A DNA stretch of 64,000 nt, taken from assembly GCF_000202835.1 (NCBI RefSeq), contig NC_015186.1, forward strand, positions 3,567,501 through 3,631,500. The letters are read 5' to 3'. How positions within the stretch are numbered: the first letter of the stretch is position 1; the number at the start of each line of letters is the position of its first letter. Below the pieces are notes generated by a model, which saw only the letters and a program-made list of their open reading frames with translations, had not been told where the DNA came from and searched no databases. Shown piece by piece: positions 18,876-26,695 of this stretch. Origin of the DNA: Acidiphilium multivorum AIU301. Its GTDB lineage: Bacteria; Pseudomonadota; Alphaproteobacteria; Acetobacterales; Acetobacteraceae. A program made the translations under genes and the position numbers.

Positions 18876-19082
18876 ATGAAACCCATCCACTGGATCGCGG
18901 CATTGCCGTGCATCGTGATGCTGCTCGGCCCCGTGCTGCACAACGAGGTCGATCCCCTCATCCTCGGCATGCCCTTTCCCCTCGGCTGGATCACCGTCTG
19001 GATCCTGATCACCGCGGTGGTCATGGCCCTCGTCTACGCGCTCGATCCCGCCAACCGCGACGGCGCGGGGGCCGGCCGATGA
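18876..19082 (+). CDS. DUF3311 small membrane protein (symporter partner)
   Basis: The 68-aa protein has two membrane helices (WIAALPCIVMLLGPVL and GWITVWILITAVVMALVYAL) separated by the conserved HNEVDPLILGMPFPL loop. This is the DUF3311 pattern found directly upstream of sodium:solute symporters, where it is thought to be a small accessory subunit. Its stop overlaps the symporter start (ATGA), and an AAGGGAG ribosome binding site precedes it. Confidence 0.85.
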   Translation: MKPIHWIAALPCIVMLLGPVLHNEVDPLILGMPFPLGWITVWILITAVVMALVYALDPANRDGAGAGR

Positions 19083-20539
19083 GCATCGCCCTCGTTCTTC
19101 TCGCCCTGTCCGCCGTCTTCGCCCTCGTGCTCGGCGTCGTCGCCCGCACCGGCCACGAGATGGGCCTCGAGCAATGGACGGTCGGCAACCGCGGCTTCGG
19201 CGCCATCCTCGTCTTCCTGCTGCTCGCCGGCGAAATCTACACCACCTTCACCTTCCTCGGCGCCTCCGGCTTCGCCTACGGCCAGGGCGCGCCGGCCTAT
19301 TACATCCTCGCCTACGGCACCATCGCCTACGTCATCGGCTATTTCATGCTCCCGCCGGTCTGGCGCTACGCGAAGCAGCACCACCTCGTCTCCCAGCCCG
19401 ACTTCTTCGCCCACAAATACGACAGCCCCTCGCTCGGCGTCGTCGTCTCCCTGGTCGATATCGTCGCGCTGATCCCCTATCTCGTCCTCCAGCTCACCGG
19501 CCTCGGCATCATCGTCACCGCCGCCAGCTACGGCGCGATCCCGGACTGGATCTCGGTCCTCATCGGCGCCGTCGTCGTCACCGTCTATGTCATCATCTCT
19601 GGCGTGCGCGGCTCCGCCTGGACCGCCGTCGCCAAGGACCTGATGATCCTCGCCGTCGTCCTCTTCCTCGGCCTCTGGCTGCCGGCGCATCTCTATGGCG
19701 GCATCGGCCCGATGTTCACGCAAATCGCCAAGGCCAAGCCCGGCTTCCTCGTCTTCGCCGCGCACGGCACCTCGGTCTGGTGGTTCGTCTCCACCGTGCT
19801 GCTGACCGCGCTCGGCTTCTTCATGTGGCCGCATTCCTTCGCCAGCTGCTACACCGCGCGCGAGGAGAAGGTGTTCCGCAAGAACGCGATGGTGCTGCCG
19901 CTCTACCAGCTGATCCTGCTCTTCGTGTATTTCGTCGGCTTCGCGGCGGTGCTGAAGGTTCCCGGCCTCAAGGGCGCGGCGACCAACCTCGCCCTCTTCA
20001 AGATCGTCACCGCGACGCTGCCGCCCTGGGTGGTCGGCGTGGTCGGCGCCGCCGGCGTCCTCACCGCCCTCGTCCCCGGCTCGATGATCACGATGACGGC
20101 CGCCACCCTGCTCTCGCGCAACATCTACGGCGCCTTCAACCGCGACGCCTCGGACGACCAGGTCGTCTTCCTCGCCAAATGCCTGGTCCCGGTGGTGATG
20201 GCGGTGGCGGTCTATTTCACCCTGACCGGCAACTCCACCATCGTGACCCTGCTGCTGGTCGGCTACAGCTTCGTCACCCAGATGTTCCCCGCCCTGATCG
20301 CGAGCCTCTTCCCCCGCTCCGGCGTCACCCGGCAGGGGGCGATGGCCGGCATCGTCGTCGGTGTGGCGGTCGCCGCCTGGCTGACCTTCAGCCACGCCTC
20401 GGTCGGCAAGCTGCTGCCCTTCCTGCCCGGCCCGCTGAAGGACTTCAATGTCGGCATCATCGCGCTGATCGCCAACATCGTCGTCCTCTTCGCCGTCAGC
20501 GCGGTCACCCGCAGCGCCGCGACGGCGCCGGCGGAATAG
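19079..20539 (+). CDS. Sodium:solute symporter family transporter (MctP-like monocarboxylate uptake)
   Basis: The 486-aa protein has about 13 hydrophobic helices and SSS-family motifs: WTVGNRGFGAILVFLLLAGEIYTTFTFLG near the N-terminus, GVRGSAWTAVAKDLMI in the middle and PGSMITMTAATLLSRNIY in the Na+-site region. Pairing with a DUF3311 protein is typical of MctP-like carriers for lactate, pyruvate, acetate and similar acids. The exact substrate cannot be read from the sequence. The start codon overlaps the DUF3311 stop. Confidence 0.85.
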   Translation: MSIALVLLALSAVFALVLGVVARTGHEMGLEQWTVGNRGFGAILVFLLLAGEIYTTFTFLGASGFAYGQGAPAYYILAYGTIAYVIGYFMLPPVWRYAKQHHLVSQPDFFAHKYDSPSLGVVVSLVDIVALIPYLVLQLTGLGIIVTAASYGAIPDWISVLIGAVVVTVYVIISGVRGSAWTAVAKDLMILAVVLFLGLWLPAHLYGGIGPMFTQIAKAKPGFLVFAAHGTSVWWFVSTVLLTALGFFMWPHSFASCYTAREEKVFRKNAMVLPLYQLILLFVYFVGFAAVLKVPGLKGAATNLALFKIVTATLPPWVVGVVGAAGVLTALVPGSMITMTAATLLSRNIYGAFNRDASDDQVVFLAKCLVPVVMAVAVYFTLTGNSTIVTLLLVGYSFVTQMFPALIASLFPRSGVTRQGAMAGIVVGVAVAAWLTFSHASVGKLLPFLPGPLKDFNVGIIALIANIVVLFAVSAVTRSAATAPAE

Positions 20540-20560
20540 CGTCGCGTCCCTCGCGGCAAT

Positions 20561-20602
20561 GGTCCATGACGGGTCCTCCCCAGGATAATCCCGTCATGGA
20601 CC
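20561..20602 (+). promoter_or_regulatory. Perfect 13-bp inverted repeat covering the start codon of the DUF1275 gene
   Basis: GGTCCATGACGGG at 20561-20573 is the exact reverse complement of 20590-20602. The 16-base loop between them contains an AGGAT element that is the likely ribosome binding site. The start ATG (20596-20598) sits in the right arm. As RNA this hairpin would bury the start codon and expose the ribosome site in the loop; as DNA it is a long operator-like palindrome. There is no T-tract, so it does not look like a terminator. Confidence 0.7.
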
Positions 20603-21333
20603 ACGCCAACGCCACCTTCCTCACCGCGGCCGATCTCACCCTCGCCGCCCTCGCCTTCGCCTCGGGCAGCGCGGACATCTTCGCCTTCCTGAAATTCCAC
20701 GACGTCTTCACCTCGGCGATGACCGGCAACACCGCGCTGCTCGGCCTCGCGCTGGGGCAGGGGCACGTCCTCGCCGCCCAGCGCTCGCTCGCCGCGCTGC
20801 TCGGCTACTGCTCCGGCAGCGTCGCCGGCACCATCCTGAACGATGCCGCCGCCCGGTTCCGCCGCGCCCTCCGGCTGCGCCTGCTCATCGGCGCCGAAGC
20901 CGCCTTCCTCGCCGCGGTCCTCGTCCTCTGGGCGGTGGCGCGGCATCCCGTCTTCGGCCCGCACCTCTATGTCCTCATCGTCGCCGGCGCCTTCGCCATG
21001 GGCATGCAGAGCATCGCCGCCAAGGAAATCAACCTCCCCGGCATCAACACCGTCGTCGTCACCAACACCCTGACCCTGGTGATGAGCGCCGTCGGCGCCG
21101 CCCTGCGCCGCAGCCTCCGCCACCGCCGGCCGGACCTCTCGCCCTTCACGCCCATCACCCTCCGCCAGTCCGGCATGCTGGGCGTCTACCTCGCCGGCGC
21201 CGCCCTGTCCGGCTTCCTCGCCGAATCCCTGTCCCGGGCCATCGCCATCCCCGCCCTCGCCGCGGCGCTGCTCGCCTTCGCCACCGCCGGCCGCTTCCGC
21301 GACAGGCCCCGCGCCGTGCTGCCCGGCGCGTGA
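20596..21333 (+). CDS. DUF1275 family (YoaK-like) membrane protein
   Basis: The 245-aa polytopic protein has the DUF1275 signature: ASGSADIFAFLKFHDVFTSAMTGNTALLGLALGQG near the N-terminus, AFAMGMQSIAAKEINLPGINTVVVTNTLTLV in the middle and six or seven helices overall. The family has no established function; the YoaK name comes from its Bacillus member. The start lies within a perfect inverted repeat that could control translation. It lies 56 bases after the symporter stop. Confidence 0.85.
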   Translation: MDHANATFLTAADLTLAALAFASGSADIFAFLKFHDVFTSAMTGNTALLGLALGQGHVLAAQRSLAALLGYCSGSVAGTILNDAAARFRRALRLRLLIGAEAAFLAAVLVLWAVARHPVFGPHLYVLIVAGAFAMGMQSIAAKEINLPGINTVVVTNTLTLVMSAVGAALRRSLRHRRPDLSPFTPITLRQSGMLGVYLAGAALSGFLAESLSRAIAIPALAAALLAFATAGRFRDRPRAVLPGA

Positions 21334-21428
21334 GGGTGCCCGGCCGCGCGGCCGGTCCGCCGCGCCCTATCCCGCCCCGGCGCGAGGCGCCTTGCCCACC
21401 CCCGCCCGTTCGTGTTTCAAACGGGGCG

Positions 21429-22010
21429 ATGAGCACAACTGACGACATCGCCGCGCGCCTCGCCCGCATCGTCGCCGGGCTCGTCGACCTCGTCGCCGCG
21501 AAGGGCCTCGCGCGCGGCCTCGGCGGCCCGCTCATCATCCTGATCGCGATCCGCCTCAACCGCCTCGTCGCCCGCTTCGCCGCTTCCGCGCAGGCGGCGG
21601 CAAAGCCGCGCCGCGGCGCGAAACCGCGCCCGGCGCGCGCGCATGTCCCCTCGCCACTGCCCCGCCGCTTCGCCTGGCTGCTGCGCGTCCTGCCCGGCAC
21701 CGGCGCCGCCGCCTCGCAGCTGCGCCACCTGCTCGACGATCCGGACATGACCGCCTTGATCGAATCGCGCCCGGCCACCGGCCGCGCCCTGCGCCCGCTC
21801 TGCCATCTGCTCGGCATCCGCCCGCCACCCGCCCTGCGCCGCAAGGTTGCGCTCCGCGCCCCGTTGTCACCCCGGCCCCGCGCCCGGCCCCGCGCCCGGC
21901 CCGCGCCGCCGCCCGCGCCTTCGCCGCTCCTCCCGCGCCGCCGCCTCGCGCGGCCGCCCGGCAACCGCGCCTGTCCGCTCCACCCGGACCTCCGCCTCGA
22001 CACCGGCTGA
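21429..22010 (+). CDS. Hypothetical protein with Arg/Pro-rich C-terminal tail
   Basis: I do not recognise a family. The 193-aa protein has one hydrophobic segment (GGPLIILIAIRLNRLVARF), then a basic linker, a compact region LRVLPGTGAAASQLRHLLDDPDM, and a C-terminal tail of Arg, Pro and Ala (PRPRARPRARPAPPP). The tail is encoded by almost three copies of a 12-base repeat (CCCGGCCCCGCG, 21871-21905). The last copy is one base short, so the tail could stem from an old frameshift. Confidence 0.55.
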   Translation: MSTTDDIAARLARIVAGLVDLVAAKGLARGLGGPLIILIAIRLNRLVARFAASAQAAAKPRRGAKPRPARAHVPSPLPRRFAWLLRVLPGTGAAASQLRHLLDDPDMTALIESRPATGRALRPLCHLLGIRPPPALRRKVALRAPLSPRPRARPRARPAPPPAPSPLLPRRRLARPPGNRACPLHPDLRLDTG

Positions 22011-22416
22011 TCCGGCGCGGCGGCACGCCGCGTCGCGACCGGCGGATGATCCGGAAACGGGTTGGGAGAGGCTCTTCAGTCGCGATTCGGGCAGCCTTAC
22101 GTTTACGTCATCTAAAAAATGCGAATCATTTAACTAAACGATACAATACGACAAATTTAAGATTTTTTTCGTAAATTGATGCAAATCATGAAAAATTATT
22201 AATTGGATTCCATCATATTTTGTAGACATTTTGCATACGAATCGACATAACAAACTGTTTTTGTGGCATAATGTCAAGCGCGGTCGATATCTCCGTTTTG
22301 AGAACTTCGTTTGCCTATTAGATAAAATTGAGTTAATAAAGCGCAACTGGATAACATTGCTTCACATTAGGCGTTTCGATCCGCCTTTTAGATTTATCGC
22401 ATATTTGAGAGGTTGC
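22011..22416. promoter_or_regulatory. A+T-rich upstream region of the exopolysaccharide locus
   Basis: The 406 bases before the first exopolysaccharide gene hold no gene. From about 22090 to 22410 the composition is strongly A+T-rich, in sharp contrast to flanking coding DNA. GAGAGG at 22407-22412 is a ribosome binding site for the sugar transferase. A sigma-54 type promoter might be expected because the locus encodes the activator PrsR, but I found no match with correct -24/-12 spacing. The region probably carries the main promoter of the locus. Confidence 0.5.
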
Positions 22417-23148
22417 ATGATGATCGTCGATCCGAAGCATCGGTTTCCGCTGGTCCGCTTCATGCCTTATGGCGATCAGCTTGCAGAACTGCCGCATTTC
22501 GCCTCGCCGGTCACCCGCGCCCCTGCCGCGCCCGACCTGCAGGTCCGGCGGGAGGGGCGCCTGGCCCGCGCCTCCCGCCGGGTCTTCGACGTCACGATGA
22601 GCCTCGTCATGGCGGTCTTTCTCGCCCCCGTCATGCTTCTCGCCGCCCTCGCCATCGCCATCGACAGTCCCGGCCCGGTCTTCTACCGCCAGACCCGCGT
22701 CGGCCTGAACGGCCGGCCGTTCCGCATCACCAAGTTCCGCAGCATGCGCCGCGACGCCGAGGGAGCGGGCGTCGCCGTCTGGGCCGCGACCGAGGATCCG
22801 CGCATCACCGCGGTCGGCCGCATCCTGCGCAAATACCGGATCGACGAGCTGCCCCAGTTCTTCGACGTCCTGCGCGGCGACATGAGCATCATCGGCCCGC
22901 GCCCCGAGCGTCCCGAGTTCGTCGCGATCCTGCGCGAGTCGATCCCCGACTACGATTTGCGCCACGCGGTGAAGCCGGGCATTACCGGTCTCGCTCAAGT
23001 GCGCTATGCTTACGGCGCCTCGGTCGAGGATGCGCGGATCAAGCACATCTATGACACCGAGTACCTCAGGAAGAGGTCGTTCCTGCTCGATGGAAAAATT
23101 CTGATCGAAACCGTTTCGGTCGTATTGTTTGGCAAGGGCGCACGGTGA
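22417..23148 (+). CDS. Exopolysaccharide sugar transferase (polyprenyl-phosphate glycosyl-1-phosphate transferase)
   Basis: The 243-aa protein starts chain building by moving a sugar-1-phosphate to undecaprenyl phosphate. It has one membrane helix (MSLVMAVFLAPVMLLAALAIAIDSPGPVFYRQ) and the bacterial sugar-transferase core: RVGLNGRPFRITKFRSM, LRKYRIDELPQFFDVLRGDMSIIGPRPERPEF and KPGITGLAQVRYAYG. The short form without an N-terminal multi-helix domain is common in exosortase A loci. Start ATG at 22417 follows GAGAGG. The open frame reaches further upstream into A+T-rich non-coding sequence. Confidence 0.9.
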   Translation: MMIVDPKHRFPLVRFMPYGDQLAELPHFASPVTRAPAAPDLQVRREGRLARASRRVFDVTMSLVMAVFLAPVMLLAALAIAIDSPGPVFYRQTRVGLNGRPFRITKFRSMRRDAEGAGVAVWAATEDPRITAVGRILRKYRIDELPQFFDVLRGDMSIIGPRPERPEFVAILRESIPDYDLRHAVKPGITGLAQVRYAYGASVEDARIKHIYDTEYLRKRSFLLDGKILIETVSVVLFGKGAR

Positions 23149-23164
23149 CGGCCTGCGTGGGCAT

Positions 23165-25222
23165 GTGAACGAATCCGGACTCGGCGCCGCCGGCATCGCC
23201 GTCGGCCTGGCCTATCTCGCTCTCTCGGTCTTCGTGATTCTCGCCCGGCTGCCGCGGCAGGACCGGCTGAACCTGCCGCCGGTCGCCTGGCCGCTCTGGC
23301 GCCGCACCCGCCTGCCGATGACGCTCGCCGCCGTGGCGACCGGCGCCTTCGCCCTCGCCTCGAGCCTGCTTCCACCCGGCTCGGCCGTGGCTTCCGGCAC
23401 CTGGATGGCGGCGCTGCTCGGCTGGACCGGCGCGGTCGTCATCCTCGATGCGGTCTCCCGCGGCAAGAGGCTGCGCGAGCTGCCGGCCCTCCAGCGCGGC
23501 CTGCTGACCGCGCTCGTCGTCGTCTTCGCCGCGGTGACGCTGACGCGGGCGCTCGCACCGGCGCTGGGCGCGGCCATCGCCATCGAGGCCCAGGTCGTCT
23601 TCGCCATCGCCATGCTGGTGCTGCTGGAAAACGTCATGCGCAACGCCGAGCGCGAGATCCTGTGGCATGTCAGCCTGCCCGGCGTCGCCACCGGCGGCCT
23701 CGCGCTGGTCAGCCTGCTTCTGTACGCGGCGGTGATCCTGCAGCACCGCTTCAGCCCGCCGCTGATCGGCGCGAGACTCGCCCTGCTGGTCATGGTCCTG
23801 CCGCTCTTCGCCGCCGGCGCGATGCGCGCGATCCGCTGGCGGCCGCGTCGGCTGCACCTCTCGCGGGAGGCGGCGTTCTACTCCGCCAGCCTGATCCTCG
23901 GCGGCTCGTTCATGATCGTGCTCGGCATCGTCGCCGAACTCGTGCGCGATTACGGCACCAGCCTCGCCGGGGTCATCGAATGGGCCATCATGTTCGCCGG
24001 CCTGCTGGTGCTGGCGATCCTGGCGAGTTCCGGCTCGGCGCGCTCCCGCCTCATGGTCGCGCTCAGCCGCCATTTCGCGGCGGCGCCGTACGACTACCGC
24101 CAGGAATGGCTGCGCAGCATCGCGACGCTGTCCGCCGATGGCGGGGTCAGCGTCGCCCAGCGGGCGATCAAGGCGCTGGCCGACACGGCGGATTCCCCCA
24201 GCGGCATCCTGCTCACGCACGACCGGCAGGCCGCCAGGCTCCGCTACAGCGAGGGGTGGAACACCGCGCTCGAAATCCCGGCCATTCCGGCGGGGACCGA
24301 CCTGTTCCGCCAATGCTGCGAACGCACGGTCGTCGAACTCGACCCCGAGGGCGTGACCGCGCCGTTCTGGCTCGCCGTCGCCCTGCCCGATCCGCGCGCG
24401 AGCGGCCCGCTCGGCGTGGTGCTGCTCGGCCGGCCGCGCGTCGCGCAGCCGCTGCACCGCGAGATGGCGGCGCTGCTCACCGTGGTCGCCGGCGAGATCT
24501 CGCTGGTGATGGCGGAGCGGCAGGCCGCGGAAGCCCTGGCCGTCGCCCGCCGCTTCGAGGAAGCCGGCAAGCGCTTCGCCTTCGTCGCGCACGACATCAA
24601 GAACATCGCCAACCAGCTCGGGCTGCTGCTCGACAACTCCCAGCGCCACATGGCCGACCCGGAATTCCAGGCCGACCTGATCGGCACGGTCCGCGATTCG
24701 GTCGACAAGATCCGCGCGATGATCCGCCGCCTCGATCCGTCGGCCGCCGACCGGGCCGGCCGGCTCGACGTCGGCGCCCGCCTGCGGCATCTGCTCGCCC
24801 ATCGCGGCAGGGTGGTGCTCGACGAGGGAGACGGTCACTCGATCGTCGCCATCGACCCGATCACGTTCGACATGATCGTCAACCATTTGCTGGACAATGC
24901 CCTGGAGGCCGGCACGGCGGCGCAGACCGTCATCGTCGCCCTGTCGCACGAGCCCGGCCGGGTGACGATCCGGGTCATCGACCAGGGCCGCGGGATGAGC
25001 GCGCATTTCGTGCGCGAGCGCCTGTTCAGGCCCTTCGCCTCGACCAAGGCCGCCGGCTTCGGGATCGGCGCCTTCCAGACGCGCGAACTGATCCTGCAGG
25101 CCGGCGGATCGCTCGACGTGGAGAGCGAGGAAGCGGCCGGCACCACCATGACGATCCGCCTGCCGACGGTCCACGAACCGGCGGCGGAACGCCTCGAAAC
25201 GGCCGGCATCGATCATGAGTGA
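23165..25222 (+). CDS. prsK: PrsK-type sensor histidine kinase of the XrtA/PEP-CTERM system
   Basis: About nine N-terminal membrane helices are followed by a GAF-like region, then the kinase core: FVAHDIKNIANQLGLLLDNSQRHM with phosphoacceptor His about residue 476, N-box MIVNHLLDNALEAG, G-boxes VIDQGRGMSAHFV and GFGIGAFQTRELI. This matches PrsK, the kinase paired with the sigma-54 activator PrsR in exosortase A loci. The start is uncertain. GTG 23165 (17 bases after the sugar transferase stop) was chosen; TTG at 23129 would overlap that gene. It overlaps prsR by eight bases. Confidence 0.85.
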   Translation: MNESGLGAAGIAVGLAYLALSVFVILARLPRQDRLNLPPVAWPLWRRTRLPMTLAAVATGAFALASSLLPPGSAVASGTWMAALLGWTGAVVILDAVSRGKRLRELPALQRGLLTALVVVFAAVTLTRALAPALGAAIAIEAQVVFAIAMLVLLENVMRNAEREILWHVSLPGVATGGLALVSLLLYAAVILQHRFSPPLIGARLALLVMVLPLFAAGAMRAIRWRPRRLHLSREAAFYSASLILGGSFMIVLGIVAELVRDYGTSLAGVIEWAIMFAGLLVLAILASSGSARSRLMVALSRHFAAAPYDYRQEWLRSIATLSADGGVSVAQRAIKALADTADSPSGILLTHDRQAARLRYSEGWNTALEIPAIPAGTDLFRQCCERTVVELDPEGVTAPFWLAVALPDPRASGPLGVVLLGRPRVAQPLHREMAALLTVVAGEISLVMAERQAAEALAVARRFEEAGKRFAFVAHDIKNIANQLGLLLDNSQRHMADPEFQADLIGTVRDSVDKIRAMIRRLDPSAADRAGRLDVGARLRHLLAHRGRVVLDEGDGHSIVAIDPITFDMIVNHLLDNALEAGTAAQTVIVALSHEPGRVTIRVIDQGRGMSAHFVRERLFRPFASTKAAGFGIGAFQTRELILQAGGSLDVESEEAAGTTMTIRLPTVHEPAAERLETAGIDHE

Positions 25223-26633
25223 GCCCACCGTCCCCGAGCCGAGCCTGCTGATCGTCGAGGACGATCCGGGCCTGCGCCGGCAATATCGCTGGGCGTTCCC
25301 CGGCCGCACCGTCCTCGTCGCGGGCGACCGCGACCAGGCCATCGACCAGGCGCGCCGGGCGCGGCCCGAGGTGGCCATCATCGATCTCGGACTGCCGCCC
25401 GACCCCGACGGCATCAGCGAGGGGCTGGCCATCCTCGATGCGCTCTTCCGCGAGCTTCCGGCGATCAAGGTGATCGTGGCGACCGGCAACGGCCGCCGCG
25501 AGAACGCGCTGCTGGCGATCGGGCGCGGCGCCCACGACTTCTTCGAAAAGCCGGTCGATATCGAGATCCTGCGGATCATCGTCGACCGCGCCTTCCGGCT
25601 GGCCGCGCTGGAGCGGGAGAACCGCCGCCTCAGCAACATGGTGGGGCCGAGCCCGCTGCCGCGCGTCATCGCCGGCTCCGAGACCATGCTCAAGACCTGC
25701 CGGACGATCGAGAAGCTCGCGCCGGCGACCGCGCCGGTCCTGCTGCTGGGCGAAAGCGGCACCGGCAAGGAGATCCTCGCCCGGGCGCTGCACGATCTCG
25801 GCCCCCGCGCGGACGGCCCCTTCATCGCGATCAATTGCGGCGCGATCCCCGAGCCCCTGCTGGAGTCCGAGCTGTTCGGGCACGAGAAGGGCGCCTTCAC
25901 CGGCGCCATCAAGCAGACGCCGGGCCGGATCGAACTGGCCCAGGGCGGCACGCTCTTCCTCGATGAAATCGGCGACCTGCCGCTCGCCCTGCAGGTCAAG
26001 CTGCTGCGCTTCCTGCAGGAGGGCGTGATCGAGCGGGTGGGCGGGCGGCGCCCGATCCCGATCGACGCGCGGATCGTGTCCGCGACCCATCAGGATCTCG
26101 ACGGGCTGGTCGCCGCCGGCCGGTTCCGGCTCGATCTGCTGTTCCGCCTGAATATCGTCAGCGTCAGGATCCCGCCGCTGCGCGAGCGCGGCGGCGACGC
26201 GGTCCTGCTGGCGCGCTTCTTTCTCCGGCGCTTCGCCCAGGACCAGAACCGTCAGGGACTCGCCTTCTCCGAAGCGGCGATCGCCGCGCTGATGCGGCAT
26301 GGCTGGCCGGGCAACGTGCGCGAGCTGGAAAACCGGGTGCGCCGCGCCGTCATCATGGCCGAAGGCCAGCAGATCGAGGCGGCCGACCTCGACCTGGCGG
26401 ACGGCGCGCTCGCGCCGCTGCCGGACCTGCGCTCGGCGCGCCGCGAGGCGGAGCGTGAAGCCGTCCAGCTCGCGCTGGCCCGGGCCGACGGCTCGATGGT
26501 CGCCGCGGCGAAGCTGCTCGGCATCAGCCGTCCCACCCTGTACGCGCTGATCGACAGCCTGGGCCTGAGCGATGACGTCAGGGCGGACCGCGCCGCCGAC
26601 GCCGCCGACCCGTCCGGACCCGACGAGCCATGA
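25215..26633 (+). CDS. prsR: PrsR-type sigma-54-dependent response regulator
   Basis: The 472-aa protein is an NtrC-like activator. The receiver domain has D57 in AIIDLGLPP. The AAA+ domain has Walker A GESGTGKE (179-186), the sigma-54 contact loop GAFTGA (226-231) and RVGGRRPIPIDARIVSATHQDL. A Fis-type helix-turn-helix (AAKLLGISRPTLYALID) ends it. Together with PrsK it should control exopolysaccharide and PEP-CTERM protein genes through RpoN promoters. Confidence 0.92.
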   Translation: MSEPTVPEPSLLIVEDDPGLRRQYRWAFPGRTVLVAGDRDQAIDQARRARPEVAIIDLGLPPDPDGISEGLAILDALFRELPAIKVIVATGNGRRENALLAIGRGAHDFFEKPVDIEILRIIVDRAFRLAALERENRRLSNMVGPSPLPRVIAGSETMLKTCRTIEKLAPATAPVLLLGESGTGKEILARALHDLGPRADGPFIAINCGAIPEPLLESELFGHEKGAFTGAIKQTPGRIELAQGGTLFLDEIGDLPLALQVKLLRFLQEGVIERVGGRRPIPIDARIVSATHQDLDGLVAAGRFRLDLLFRLNIVSVRIPPLRERGGDAVLLARFFLRRFAQDQNRQGLAFSEAAIAALMRHGWPGNVRELENRVRRAVIMAEGQQIEAADLDLADGALAPLPDLRSARREAEREAVQLALARADGSMVAAAKLLGISRPTLYALIDSLGLSDDVRADRAADAADPSGPDEP

Positions 26634-26695
26634 CCGCGCCATCGACGGTCAGGCCTGAACGCAATGCCGCACATGAACGCGAGAAGGGGCGCGCG

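Noticed and set aside
22200-22400. Sigma-54 promoter upstream of the sugar transferase gene
   Set aside because: Sequences such as TGGATAACATTGC and TGGCATAATGTCAAG resemble it, but the spacing between the -24 and -12 elements is wrong.
23066-25999. 977-aa minus-strand frame opposite prsK/prsR
   Set aside because: Antisense shadow; PrsK and PrsR on the other strand have full motif sets.
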